Source: Rhytidiadelphus loreus (taxonomy: Eukaryota; Streptophyta; Bryopsida; Hypnales; Hylocomiaceae). From it: DNA of 64,000 nucleotides. This document shows, piece after piece, positions 12,401 through 23,880 of the stretch; the first letter of the stretch is position 1, and each line of letters starts with the position of its first letter. The DNA lies in contig OX344765.1 of NCBI GenBank assembly GCA_947034895.1, forward strand, positions 30,075,001 through 30,139,000, given 5' to 3'. The translations under genes were made by a program, and so were the position numbers. The notes beneath the pieces are model-generated. The model did no database searches, was not told where the DNA came from, and saw nothing but the letters and a program-made list of their open reading frames with translations.

Positions 12401-15400
12401 GGACGCAGACCTATCTTTGTCTCAAAATCTTGGGCTTGGACACTACTGAGGAGAGCACCAATACTACGTATGGACAAATCCTCTCAAACTTGACAGATGT
12501 TGCGACCTATGCTCAAGCAGTGATGGTTCCTAAAGACTTCATTTACCCAAGGGTTAATCCATACAACGACAGTACCCATGGTTACTACACACTGGCTGCT
12601 ACCACTTTTGTGCAGAAAGCACACAGTGCAAATCTGGAAGTTTATGTTTACGATTTCGCCAACGACAACTTCCCCTCAAGCTACAATTACAGTTTCGACC
12701 CTGTTCTTGAAGTTGTGAACTACATCGGGGACACCTTTACTGTAGACGGAGTTTTATCAGACTTTCCAACTACTGCTGCGGAAGCAATAAGTGAGTTCCT
12801 GACTTGCGCACTTGTCTTTGCTGTTTGAATTTCTGAACATGTGCCTTCTCGAGTTGTCAAAATATTCTTGCTCATAGTTTTGTAGCTGGTGTTCGTGGTT
12901 TCAATACATTTTTGACTGTCAATTGAATAACTTACCATCTGCATTGCATGTCAAATTAATTAACTTTTCCCTACACGTGTAGATTGCTATCTGGATGGTT
13001 ATGTGGATGCTCCTTTATCAAAGAGAGGTATACTATCTCCCTTTCTCAGTTCTTGATAGCGCCATTGATGTATCTATTCGTGTACATATTTATTATGTAG
13101 TCATTGGAGTGCTCTGATTTATTTTTCCATTTTGAATCTGTAATTTATGCTAAGAGAAGCCTTCATCTTCCCAGATTGTGGTGACTTAAACGTATATGTC
13201 TTTCAAACTGTTCATATGTGCAGATTCTTCTAAATCAGTGGCAGATCCACTTATTATTTCACACAACGGTGCAAGTGGAGACTTCCCAGGTTGCACTGTA
13301 TCTTCATACGTGGCGGCCATTAATGACGGTGCTGACTACATCGACTGCACAGTACAGATTACAAGTGATGGAGTTCCATTCTGCCGAGAAGATGTGGATC
13401 TACTGAAGAGTACTAACGTACTTAGTAATCAAGCTTTATATCAGCAATATGTTACAATTTATCCTGAGCTTCAGCCGATTAATGGTGTTTTCGCCTTCAA
13501 CCTCACTTGGGCAGAAGTCGTTACCTTGAGAGGTAAGTCGCATCTTTCTGGCATCTTTTATAAAATTCTGTGCAAATTCCGAGGCTTCTTTTGAGATTTT
13601 GGGGGTACTGTCTCTCTGAAATCCCTCTGCAAACACTAGTCTGGTCGATTTGTGATTGTGTCGATTTCTCGTCAATTTGTTACATCTGCATAGCGACTTC
13701 AATATTGTCACTTTTGGATAGACTCAAATGAGGTTGACAATTCTAGGTCTAGAGGTTTTCAGTACTGACATGAGACCAACTACTGATAGGTGAAAGGTTA
13801 TTTACCAGCAAGTCACATCTATTAATGAAGAGATGGAAGTGTCGTTATTCCTTAACCTTTGAGCGATGTGACTAAATGCAGCTATTATATATAGCCCCTG
13901 GGGGAAGTATGACGTCTTTCGCGATCCTGCGAATGATGGCAAGGAAGCCATATTATCTTTGGATGACTTTCTCTCGTTCGCCAAAAACAATTCCGGCATT
14001 GGTGTATATGTGAATCTTCAGGTGAATTCTTCTCAAAATTATCCTTGGGTACCGATACGACTTCTAATCTATATCTCATTGTTAACCCTGCGTGCCCAAA
14101 TGCCCAAATTTGGCCGCTTCCATCTATAGGAGTTGAAATGAATCACTTTGTAATCACTTTGTAATCATGTACTACGTTTTTGAATGACAGAACTTTTTTT
14201 CTTCATGTCACTCGATTGAGCACTAGCTTCCTAAGAGGACTTCGTATTTTTAGCTCGGGAACTTCGGGTTTTCATAGTTTTAGTCTCTGAGAACTGAGTT
14301 CTGCGAGTCTCTTGAATGAAGCAGAGTAGTTTCGTTACATTTCTGAAAACTGACATGTGGTATGATATTTATTTCACTTCAGAATGCCTATTACCTGCGC
14401 ACTCAGCACAATTTGGATGTGGTGGATGCGGTTGTAACTGCTATCACCAAAGCGAACCTCACGAGTGCCAGCGACAAAATTTTGGTAGCTTCGGAAGATA
14501 GTTCCGCTTTGGCTGCCATTCAAAACTTAGTGCCATCAGTCAAGCTCGTCTATAATGTTCCGTTCAACCCTGCCAACCCAATTTCAGTCACTTTACCAGT
14601 ACTACAGGTGAGTAAAATTCCCAATTAGTTGCCAATATATATGGTCGAGGAGGTCGAGGATTCTATTTGCGTCACGTTAAGCGTCTGAACGGACTTAGGA
14701 GTATGCTTTCATTCGGAGATTAGTGTCGAGCTACGGGGAGTTCAATTTTTTCGCTCATTATAAGTTGATTTGGGACGTATTTTTTGTGGTGTTCAGGAAA
14801 TCAAGCAATACACAAGCACGGTAGCTCTGGATCGCCGGCTGGTTGACCCCATTGACTCTCAAACTTCTTTTCTGCTCTCCAAGACATCGGTGGTTAGCGC
14901 TGCGCAGTCCCTGAACATGACAGTCTTTTACGTTTCTCTTTCCAACGAATTCAACGGCTTCGCTTTTGACTATAGATCCGACCCTATCCTCCAAATATAT
15001 TCTCTTATTAAAGAATATAACATGGATGGTTTCATCACTGATAATCCGAAGACGCTCTACAACTTTCTACACAGTAAGTATATTCGCTGTTCGTGTTATT
15101 ATTGTATTAATCTCTTTTGTGATATATTATCTAGTTACATATGGAATATCCTTTGCTTTTGGTTTCTGATTTAGAGGCTTACCACACTAGAGGAAAGTTG
15201 TGGCATGTCATTCTCTATGAGAGAAATTTGCTTCCTCACTAGACGAACAGCATATGAATTCTGAGGAGGCATTTTTTCCTATGCGGCACTTGAAAGATGA
15301 CATGGCAATGAAGAAACAAGTGGTGTTCTTCGAGACACTATTGCTTGGAATTCCGTGAATGAAGGAAATGGAAATCTTTTTATGCCATGCAGAGTGCTCG

Positions 15401-15966
15401 TTGGAAATCGTGCTGCCTGACTTTGCCGTACTTCAGTAATCCCCTTTTGCTGCATGCCATGGGCCCTCACAGCAAGGGGGACCTTGAGAGGGATACTAAA
15501 ACATGCACTGTGATGGACGGTTGGGATTAGCGGAAGGAATAATGACAATATTCCACCCTTCTATCTTAGTGGTTTATGGCTCTCATATTTAAAATATTCA
15601 CGTTGGTCTTATTGTACTTAATATCCAGACCAAATATTTGTGTTCTATCTTGCAAGCCAATTCTGACTCTTTTTTTTGGTGTATGCAGAGAACTACTGCT
15701 ATCAACCATTGGTAGGCAAAGTTGTGAATATGTCAACAAACCTGTATCCAATGTTCCCTGTTACACCTGCTGTAGGATCAGTTGCTGTGGCGCCCAGTCC
15801 AGCACTGGATGTAGCTGACCCCCCAATAAATTACATCGTTCCCTTGTCCAGCCCCAGTGGCACCCTGCCCCCGGCACCCTCGGCCCACCCCAATTCCGCT
15901 ACAAAGCATGTAGCCAGCTTCTTTTCTTCGGTGGCTCTTGCCATCGTTTTACTCTTCACACTGTAA
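9472..15966 (+). CDS. GDPDL: SHV3-like glycerophosphodiester phosphodiesterase-like protein (GDPDL), 10 exons, 770 aa
   Basis: Exons: 9472-9559, 11367-11666, 11968-12089, 12262-12790, 12983-13027, 13224-13532, 13882-14021, 14383-14607, 14797-15073, 15689-15966. All introns are GT-AG and phase is kept throughout (2313 nt). The start gives a signal peptide (MKILLLLLLVVTLPACWA). The first GDPD-like domain follows (about residues 30-330; PPLVIANGG, QLTKDNLGVC), then a second (about 362-678; SHNGASGDFPGC, IDCTVQITSDGVPFC). Next come a Pro/Ser-rich stretch and a hydrophobic C-terminus typical of a GPI-anchor signal. In this plant family, which includes SHV3, the proteins are GPI-anchored at the plasma membrane and needed for cellulose and pectin organisation; enzymatic activity is uncertain. 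The first domain lacks the catalytic His (ANGG), as is usual in the family, while the second has His375. There are many N-glycosylation sequons. The length is normal and the gene looks intact. Confidence 0.93.
9881..10140 (+). repeat. 156-bp tandem duplication in GDPDL intron 1
   Basis: The block beginning TGTGTGACGGTTTTGG at 9881 recurs as TGTGTGGCGGATTTGG at 10037. Both continue through TTAGTTAGAGAAT, GTCGTTGGT/CTCGTTGGT and TATAGCAATTCCGA. A third partial copy (TATAGCAATTTTG) is near 10329. The duplication is non-coding. Confidence 0.7.
11779..11840 (-). repeat. Intron-2 copy of an inverted repeat shared with GDPDL intron 7
   Basis: Read on the minus strand, this stretch (GTGCCCAAATGGCCAAAG ... 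AGGAGTTGAAATGAAT) matches 14090-14150 in the intron between exons 7 and 8. The same short element therefore sits in opposite orientation in two introns of one gene. Confidence 0.6.
14088..14150 (+). repeat. Intron-7 copy of the inverted repeat
   Basis: Forward copy (GTGCCCAAATGCCCAAATTT ... ATAGGAGTTGAAATGAATC) of the sequence found inverted at 11779-11840. The two could pair in the unspliced transcript. Confidence 0.6.
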
Positions 15967-16914
15967 ACGGGTGACTCTTAAATTAGAGACTTTTCTCGGT
16001 ATTTTTAATAATTATTTTGTATTTTTTTCTCAGGATTGTTTTTCTCTTAGGTAGCTAGAGTCCAAATACATTTTAGGTAGAAGCTCAGTCTCTAAAATTG
16101 CAGAGATGGAGTGGGTTTTTTTCTTCAGAAAATAGCGTTATGATTATCGGTTGACCCACAGTAAGTATAGCTGGTGTGTAACCTGTATAAATGTAATGCA
16201 GTGAATCTCACATTGAGTTTTTCTCACTCAAGAGCACCAAACTGCCGATGTCACATGGTATGGATACGTAACATTCTTGAGAATCCTTGTTAGGCACTCT
16301 CTTCGTAGGCATGAAAATGAATCCCAACACGTTGTTTTGCATAGTGGAGCTCAATTGGAACAGGAAGGAGCTCCCCAACTGAAGTCAATGTGCTGCGCCA
16401 CTGTTTTCACATTTGGGAAGGTCAACTTGGAATTGCACTGTACGAGCATCGCCAGCGTTTCTCGCGAAACGTGGCTCCCCAAATGGGCTCCCTGGCGCTC
16501 CAACTGCTACTCTACTTTTCTCGGTACCCCAGGTCCCCACTCATTCTCGCCATCTGTTCCTGACACCACCTCGCTAGGAGCATCAACTCGGACTGCTGAG
16601 TGGAGGTAGGATTATATAAAATGGTATCCGGACCGACAACAAGGACACAACATTGAAGCCAGCCTGACAAAAACAAGACAAAAACAAGATGCACAGAAAT
16701 TCAAGAAGCTAACGGGTACAGAACGATGGTGTTTGGACTTTGGAGGCTTGTTTTTGCAGAGGATGATGACTTTTGACCACTGGTCAGGTCAGTAGCAGGG
16801 GAGGGACATGCTCCTGGCCATGCATAAGGTAAAGGCACCCAAAAGCGGCCATGTACCTATTTCTGTACCCTAGACTACCTCTTAATGTGTCCTTAGACTT
16901 TAGTTAAACCCTTA
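15967..16914 (+). other. GDPDL 3' flank and intergenic DNA
   Basis: The first 250 bp after the stop are T-rich and probably form the 3' UTR; no canonical AATAAA stands out (AATAATTA near 16008 and ATAAATG near 16188 are candidates). The rest, to 16914, has a 110-aa open frame at 16277-16609 with no recognisable domain and no repeats I can define. Confidence 0.4.
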
Positions 16915-17932
16915 AGAGCATGGCCACCATGGGACGGCAAACCTCCACGGCAAACCCAAGGTGGTGTGCCAAAATATTATTGCGGACACTAAAATATTAT
17001 TGCGGACACTGTTGGCACGGACTGCCCTTCAGTTCGACAGCCAGAGTGCCTCAAATTCGGCGTATCCTTCTGCCACAGCTGCACAAACTCACAAATCTCA
17101 GCATAAAACGGTTAAAAAAGACCCAGACGTTGCTCGCTCGTTGTTGCTATAGGAGGGGGCTACAAAACCGCTTAATCATTTACAATTGCCCCTACAAATG
17201 CTATGAAAATTGTGAAGAAGCAGTTTTGTGTGATGTAGACTTTTTATGTTGGGAACCACCCATTCAAAGTGCTTCATTCTAGAATAATTTTAGGGTGGAA
17301 AAGGTGATTGTACTGTATAGTATTTAGTAATGAATGAAGATGTACCTCATACTAGAAGTGAAGTGTAGTTAATGAGATGCACTAATTTTTAATTGTAAGT
17401 TGGAACTAAACTGAATTAAGATGTGTTTTGCATGATTTAGAAAGCGCCATGAACACTTTAAGTTGTCATTTGATCCATTCACTAGCGTTTTATATTCTTT
17501 ACAGCTGCAGTCTATGTGCGTAATAAGCGACTGATGCACTTTTGCCTTGTAAGAATCTCCAAAAATTTATTTTTACTGCAAATTTTCTGGAAAAAAGTGG
17601 AATAACAGCTCCTCTTCTTTCTCTAGCCATGAAACAAAATTTACATACTTTCGGTTTCACTGGCTTCTCCAAACAAGCCTACATTTCCTTACATGCACTA
17701 TTATTGTGCCTTCTACCTTCTATGGATGGACAACCAAAAAAACTCAAAAAACATGGAGCCCCGGACGCAGTTCTACTTTTTCCGTGTACGTTGTCTTGAG
17801 GTGAAATTGAAAAAGTTTGGTGCACTTGGTTGCCAAATAGACTCTGCTAGCGTCACTGTGGGGGAGATTTGGAGACCAGATTGCCTTTTGGCTGTCTCGG
17901 TCCCCTGTATGGGGCAAGGGTGGTGATGCTCT
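16915..17932. mobile_element. Probable TIR element with AGAGCAT ends, about 1 kb
   Basis: Left end TTAAGAGCATGGCCACC; the right end, reversed, reads TTAGAGCATCACCACC. Near the left end, a 20-bp unit containing ATTATTGCGGACACT is repeated twice in tandem (16970-17010). No transposase is present. The termini resemble those of the 8251-8743 element, so the two may belong to one family. Confidence 0.55.
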
Positions 17933-18640
17933 AATGCCTTGATCCTTTTTCAAATTTTGGCACATTTTTGCTTATATCTTTCTATAGAAATATCACTTAT
18001 TGCAATTTCATGAAATTGGTCATAACGGAAGGTTGTCTTTTCAAGATTCAAGTGTTACATTAGATGAATGAAAAGTTAGTTGGACTAAACAACGCTTCTA
18101 AGCCCTCTATTCATCGTCCATAATATGTGTCCTTCAAATGCTTATCTTTGATTCGCTGATGTATTTGAAGGACACATACTTAACTCTCATTTGCTAACTA
18201 CTAATTTTTGCAGATTTTTGTTTAGGGGCCACATATGTGAAAATTTCAGTGGTCTAGGGAGCCGGCACTTTGAAAAATCATAGAAACTACATACCACATC
18301 CGAAAAAAACTATTTTTTTTTAATATTCATGATTTTCACTTGCTAATACTCCAAAAATATCATTTAAAAAAGAAGAAGGTGTCTCCAACTATGTTGAATT
18401 GCTTATATTGATGGTTTTGGGTGCTTCCACCTTAATGAGAATTGTTGGTGATGCTCTAAGAAGCATGACATTTGAAGAAGATTTTTGATGAAAAGTGTGC
18501 AATCAATGCTTGAACCCACTTTTGATTTATTTTTTTGCTTATGGTTGGTAGCTCTACCAAGAAAGGTACAAACTCCCATTCCTATGGAGCACCCTAAACC
18601 ATTCTAAAGCACAGCCATGTATGAAAAACTCATTTACAAT
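17933..18640. other. Intergenic DNA with a short hairpin
   Basis: There is no gene. A perfect-stem inverted repeat, TGTGTCCTTCAAAT / ATTTGAAGGACACA, lies at about 18125-18175. It is probably a remnant of a small TIR element. Confidence 0.4.
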
Positions 18641-19210
18641 TACAACGTATACACTTTCAAATAGAAGTGAAGTAAAAAAAAACAAGCAACTTAAAAAAAA
18701 TTCTTTTTCAAGAAAATAATTTAAAATTGGTTATATATATATGTATGAGAGATGAAAGTTATGAGGAGTTTTAATTTTCAAGTAGTTACAAAATCTCTAT
18801 TCTAAAATAAATTTTGAAATCTTTTATTTAATTCAATTTTCAATATTTTTGAAAAAAAATAAAAACACTCAGTGTAGATTGCTATTACAACATCACAACC
18901 ATTGGGATTGGCATTTTTCAATTCCATAAATAAATTCTTAACTATTTAGTATTTTAAATCATACTCTATTTTTTTCTACTTACTATTTTTTTTTATCATG
19001 AATATGAAATATTTTTTGTTTTAAATTTTTTATATGAATTCCCAACTTATTTTTTCAACATGTTATGGAGAATAACAAGTTGTAGGGTCTACATATTTTT
19101 GTATAAAAATTTTGAAAGATGAAACTTGACCATTTGAGAAGAGTTGAAAATACTTCATTTTGAAATTCAAGCCACTTGATTTTGCAATTGGTAAGGTTTT
19201 TTACTCTAAG
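18640..19210 (+). mobile_element. Decayed copy of the 0.9-kb TTAA element family
   Basis: The stretch 18800-19010 matches the reverse complement of 40640-40860, which lies inside another family member. Shared blocks include TTTCAATATTTTTG, ATTACAACAT, CCATTGGG and CAATTCCATA. The termini are not recognisable, so the boundaries are approximate. Confidence 0.5.
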
Positions 19211-19604
19211 ATTTTAAGAGGGTGCACTCTAACATGTCAATTAAAAGATCTTACAATTAGATTTGTTAATGAATAAATTTAGGTGAAGATTTTAGCCTTA
19301 CTTTGGATTTAAGTACTTTGAAGATCATCCAAAATATGGACTTCATAGTGTTTAAAGTTTTGATTTGAGCTCTAAATATGTGAAATTGTTTAGCAATTTA
19401 AAGTGTTGATTCTTGATGCTTCTACCATAATATATTTTCTCCTACAAAAAGAATGTTGGCATAATAAATGCTACAAATATAACTATTGTCATTGAAATTA
19501 AATGTTTAGCTACAACAATTGATCACCATCAATATATAATAATTTTAGTATAAATTAATATTGTAAGTGGTGGTTAACGATGGCATTTCTTATTTAATAA
19601 TTAA

Positions 19605-20526
19605 TTATGTTCTGAAGGACCAAGGAAAAAAAAACCCTCAAAATTTCCATTTCTATTGCAAAGTCCAAAACTCTTAAAATTTTGTTTTCACATGTGTATC
19701 TAGTTATAGGATCTTGTACTAAACTAGCATAAGATTGTATAGGAAATTTTTTAGAAACTTTGACACCATAGATTGCAAGATATAAGCATTTAAAGTAAAT
19801 CGGAATTTTTTTAAGCACCTTAAGTGACTGAATTATAAGACTTTGAATCTTCTTCACTTAAAATTTTTTCACTACGCATTTTGATTCATTTTTTTTTTTA
19901 TGTTGAAGAATTGAATTGAGATTCTCTGAATTTTTTTTTTTTTTTAAATAATTGATTTTCACACTTTAAAATTTATTAAGTAAACATGGGTATACAATAA
20001 GATTGAAAGAAAAGCTAAATTGTTAATAGCTCAAAGATGGAATTGAAAAACATTAATTCCTATAGTGAAATTGTTCTAGCAAGCAAATTGAACTATGTGC
20101 AACTTTTTTTTTAATAATTGTAAAAATTGAAATAAAAAATGAATACTATAAGTTAGTTTTTGAAGAAAATACTATGATTGCTTGAAAATGAAGACCCTTT
20201 ATAACTTTCTCATCACTAGTCTAAATTGAACAAATTGAATCTTTCTATGTAAACAAAAATGTATTCTATGTGAAACGAAAATTTAAAAATTTAACTTTGA
20301 TTGTTTAAAATATGTTTTGTACTACTCATTAAGCACCATTTTGAGCTTAGGGTGGCATAACTTTTCATCGTGAGCACTCATTGAAAGAAAAACTATATTC
20401 CCAAAAAACTAAAGTGTTTTTGTATCTTCGAAAAAAGTCTCAAAAAATCAAACCAATTATTTGAAATCATAGAAACTTGCCCAAACCTTTGAGTGTTCCT
20501 AAAGTGGACATTTGGTCCTTTAAGGG
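19605..20526 (-). mobile_element. TTAA-family element, reverse orientation, degraded ends
   Basis: The left end has GAAGGACCAAGG and the right end TTTGGTCCTTTAAGGGTAAA. These are decayed versions of the family termini TTAACCCCTAAAGGACC / GGTCCTTTAGGGGTTAA. The interior matches the 24815-25739 and 36453-37387 copies in reverse. There is no coding capacity. Confidence 0.65.
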
Positions 20527-20530
20527 TAAA

Positions 20531-21120
20531 AGCTAACAAATGTGATTTGATAAACGCTTAAAAATAGAAAGATTTGTTAGTTTCCCATACAATTAGAAAA
20601 AACTAATAATATCCCAAATTTTTCGTCACCTGTTTGTAAAAATATATTTTACTTGCCCTAATCACCTAGGTCAAAAAATTAGTCAAAATGATAAAGAATG
20701 TATGTTGGGAGTACTTTGACCTGTGAATGCCTTATTAACCATTTAATAATAGCCGCCTGACTCTAGATAGCTATTTTAAGTAGAATTTTTTTTTGGTAAT
20801 TTATTTGTTTTATGCAACTTGATCACGTTGTCTTTTTCTTTTTGTATTCGAATCTAAGATATCTATAGTCAAACAAAAATTATAAGGAAAATAGCCCTAA
20901 GTAGTATTTGCATAGTGTGAAAAATTTACTATTTGAAAAAAGTGTTGATGTTGTCATTAAATCTCATGCCTTTTTTTCAAATCAATTCAAATTTAAATTT
21001 TAGCCAATCATATTTTATGTTTATGGCAAAATTTGATGTTGAATCCTTATAATTCATTGGAAGTAAATCTATAAGTAATTTAATTTTTTGGACTATCCAA
21101 ATACTTTCTATCCTTGATGG
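20531..21120. other. AT-rich spacer between repeat elements
   Basis: No gene, RNA or definable repeat is visible. Confidence 0.4.
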
Positions 21121-21124
21121 TTAA

Positions 21125-22355
21125 CCCCTAAAGGACCAAGGGTCTGTTCAATGTACACAATAAATCTTGAGTAGCTTCCTACAAAGTTATTTTTGGTTAG
21201 ATGTTCCTGAAATTTGGACACAATATGTGAATATGTACCTCCTTGATGATAAACTAATTTTTTTTCCAATTGGGTGCATGGATCAAAAGTTATGTTGCCC
21301 TAAACATTTTGGGCAACTCGGACAATTTGCAAATCTTTTGCAAAAAAGCTCATCAACTTTTGAAATTTGGCATGTATGTAACAAATAAAATATGGCATAG
21401 AATTATGGCATTCAAAAAATAGATAAAATTTTTAGTCTAAGAGGAGTCAAACTTTGTTAGCTTTGTTGGAGTGGTTTCAAGAAAAAATATTTTCTTCTAA
21501 CTTCAAGTCTTGTTATCTTGCAATATGTGAAGTCAAAATTCTTGAATTTTTTTTCACATATTCCGAATGTTTGTCCTTAAATTTTTGCCATTCGGATTTC
21601 AAATAAAAAATTTCCTCATTGCACAATAAATCATCAAAAAATGACTCATGTATTGCCAATTCACTTAACCTCCTTGCATTGCAGGGTGATCTAATATAAG
21701 CTAAACGTCTCAATTGCTTCTAGATTTTTTCATGATTGAACCTAACATCATATACTTATGAATGGTCAAAATCTTCATTTCTATGTAGAGCAAAAATTGT
21801 ACTCCAAGAGGGCTCAAAGTTTGCTGACCCTGTTTTGCAGGAATGGAAAAAAGCTTTCTTTTTCACTTCAAGTGTTATAATCTTTCAATCTACGGAGTCA
21901 AATGGTATGAATTTTTTCTCACACTTTGTTCAAACACTTTACTTCATTTTTGTATGGTTGAAGTTTCAAAAAAAGGTTTCAATTTTCATTTTTGAATAAC
22001 ATACCAAAAAATCACAATTTTTGACAATGTCTCCCTGAAAAACTTTAGGGATTAACATGTTTCTTTTGATCCAAAGTTCAAAAAAGACATGAAACTCATA
22101 TTTTACTAGTAGTGCAATTGTTGCAACATTTGCACTAATACATTGTTGCATGCAAAAATATATTATTTTCTTTAATTTGCTAGAGTTGAATTTTAATATC
22201 AATAACACTTCTTTTTGGATAAAAATTTACAAAGATGTAAATATGACCATCCATTTGCCTGAAAACTTGACAATGGGTTGTGATTTGCTACTTGTACAAA
22301 ATCATTTAGATAAAATTTGTGATTTGTTCTAAATCCATTGGTCTTTTAGTTGTTC
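21125..22355 (+). mobile_element. TTAA-family element, forward orientation
   Basis: The left end is intact: TTAA at 21121-21124 followed by CCCCTAAAGGACCAAGGG. The right end is degraded (GGTCTTTTAGTTGTTCA near 22343-22359). Internal blocks such as the T-rich stretch followed by CAATTGGGTGCATGG correspond to CAATCGGTGCCTGGG in the 24815 copy. It is longer than its relatives and may contain an insertion. Confidence 0.55.
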
Positions 22356-22440
22356 ACCCATCAAGGATTTTTGGTATTTTTGAGTAAATCTATCATAAAA
22401 CAATAAATTTTAGAAACAAGATGAACATGATAGATTTATA

Positions 22441-22602
22441 GGAAATTCCATTAAAATGGCAATATTCCATATGCCATTTTCAAATTGTGTGGTTTAAATT
22501 GCAAAAGTGCTATCTAGGATAGGTATAGAGTTTTAGACCGCGCAATCTAAACCATAAAAATGTCAAAGTTTGTGGAATAGCACCATTTTAATGAAATTCC
22601 CC
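22441..22602. mobile_element. Palindromic MITE, AATGGC family, copy A
   Basis: Terminal inverted repeat: left GGAAATTCCATTAAAATGGC, right CACCATTTTAATGAAATTCC. It is about 160 bp long and non-coding. Related copies lie at 36276-36413 and 51205-51500. Confidence 0.75.
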
Positions 22603-22645
22603 ATATTTGTAATTTCCTTGGTAACTTCTAAACATAGGATTCAAC

Positions 22646-22880
22646 GATGCTAACATGTGAGCAGAAAGACGTGAGCTTACGAGCCTTGAACCTAATTGTA
22701 GGTGTATACCTACAACCATTTGAAGGTGTTTATAACATATGTACCTATAACAAAGTTACACTATAATATGGAAAGAGTCTATAAGTACCTAAAACATAAA
22801 AACTTATAACCATAAGAGGTGCCTATAATATAGAGACATGGGCTCATGGGCTCATAGATTTTATGCTCACATACTAGCAC
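22646..22880 (+). mobile_element. Small TIR element, GCTAG/TGAGC family, copy A
   Basis: Left end GATGCTAACATGTGAGC; the right end, reversed, reads GTGCTAGTATGTGAGC. The interior contains repeats of the type ACCTATAACATA. It shares most of its length with 25771-26007. Confidence 0.7.
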
Positions 22881-23876
22881 TCTCCTATAGGATCCTATAC
22901 AAAACTTCTATATCTTCTTCTACACCAATTTTTAAATCCTACTATCTAAGTGTCTCTAGGAATTTAAGATCATAATATTCATAGTAGTGCAATAAGTTTT
23001 TTCCAATATTTCCCAAGTGAGGAGTATCAACTTTGAAATGTGAAGAATTTGATATTATATAAAAGAATGGAATGATTGAATGAAGAATCTATAGAAAAAA
23101 ATCAACAATATTAATATTGATTCTTATCTTTTAAAGAATCATTATGTGGCTAGATGTATAAGATGATTGCAAAGAATAAATTGTCAATAAATCTCATATA
23201 TACTTTAAACATACAAATCTCAATTGTAGGAATGTTGATAGAACTTTTGTAAATTGACTCATTGGAAAGTTAGAAGAACACCCACACAAATTAGGAAAGA
23301 ATAGCAAATATTACATTTATAGGGACTTCTTTGAAAATGAAAAAAAAAATTGACTCATGAAATGCCTTAGAAATTAAGCATGCATGGAATTTACAACGGA
23401 CACATTTCCCATGAAATCAAACTATGAGGATGCTTGATTTAATATAATTCTTCTTGTATTAAATAAAAAAAGATTAGATAGGACTTGGAGCCCTTAGTTG
23501 AAAATCTATTATTGCTAAACCCAACTTGGACTCCAAGTCCCACTTCTTTGACACCAAAATCTCCTCAAAGTGTTGCCATGTAGGCATTTTTAAGTGCACA
23601 TCATTTTGGGTGTAGTATAGTCCCAAGTCCCAATTTTAATCTCTCTCTACCAATCAAATTTGAGAATTTGGTGAGAAGTGGGATTTAATTAGAAACATAG
23701 TCTTAAGGATGGACGTCCATATTGTGTTGGAATTAAGAAACAATTTTCAAGTTTTCCAAAATCATAATTATTTTTGCCAACTTCCATAATGTTTATGCTT
23801 CTATATGAGTAGGTTAGTAGAATATACATTTTAGGAGTAACTTTGTCTTATTATCACACTAAAAGAAACCAAAAAT
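22881..23876. other. AT-rich intergenic DNA
   Basis: There is no gene, RNA or clear repeat. Confidence 0.4.
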
Positions 23877-23880
23877 TTAA

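Noticed and set aside
16277..16609. 110-aa open frame 3' of GDPDL
   Set aside because: No domain, no splice partners in phase, no codon bias like the real exons.
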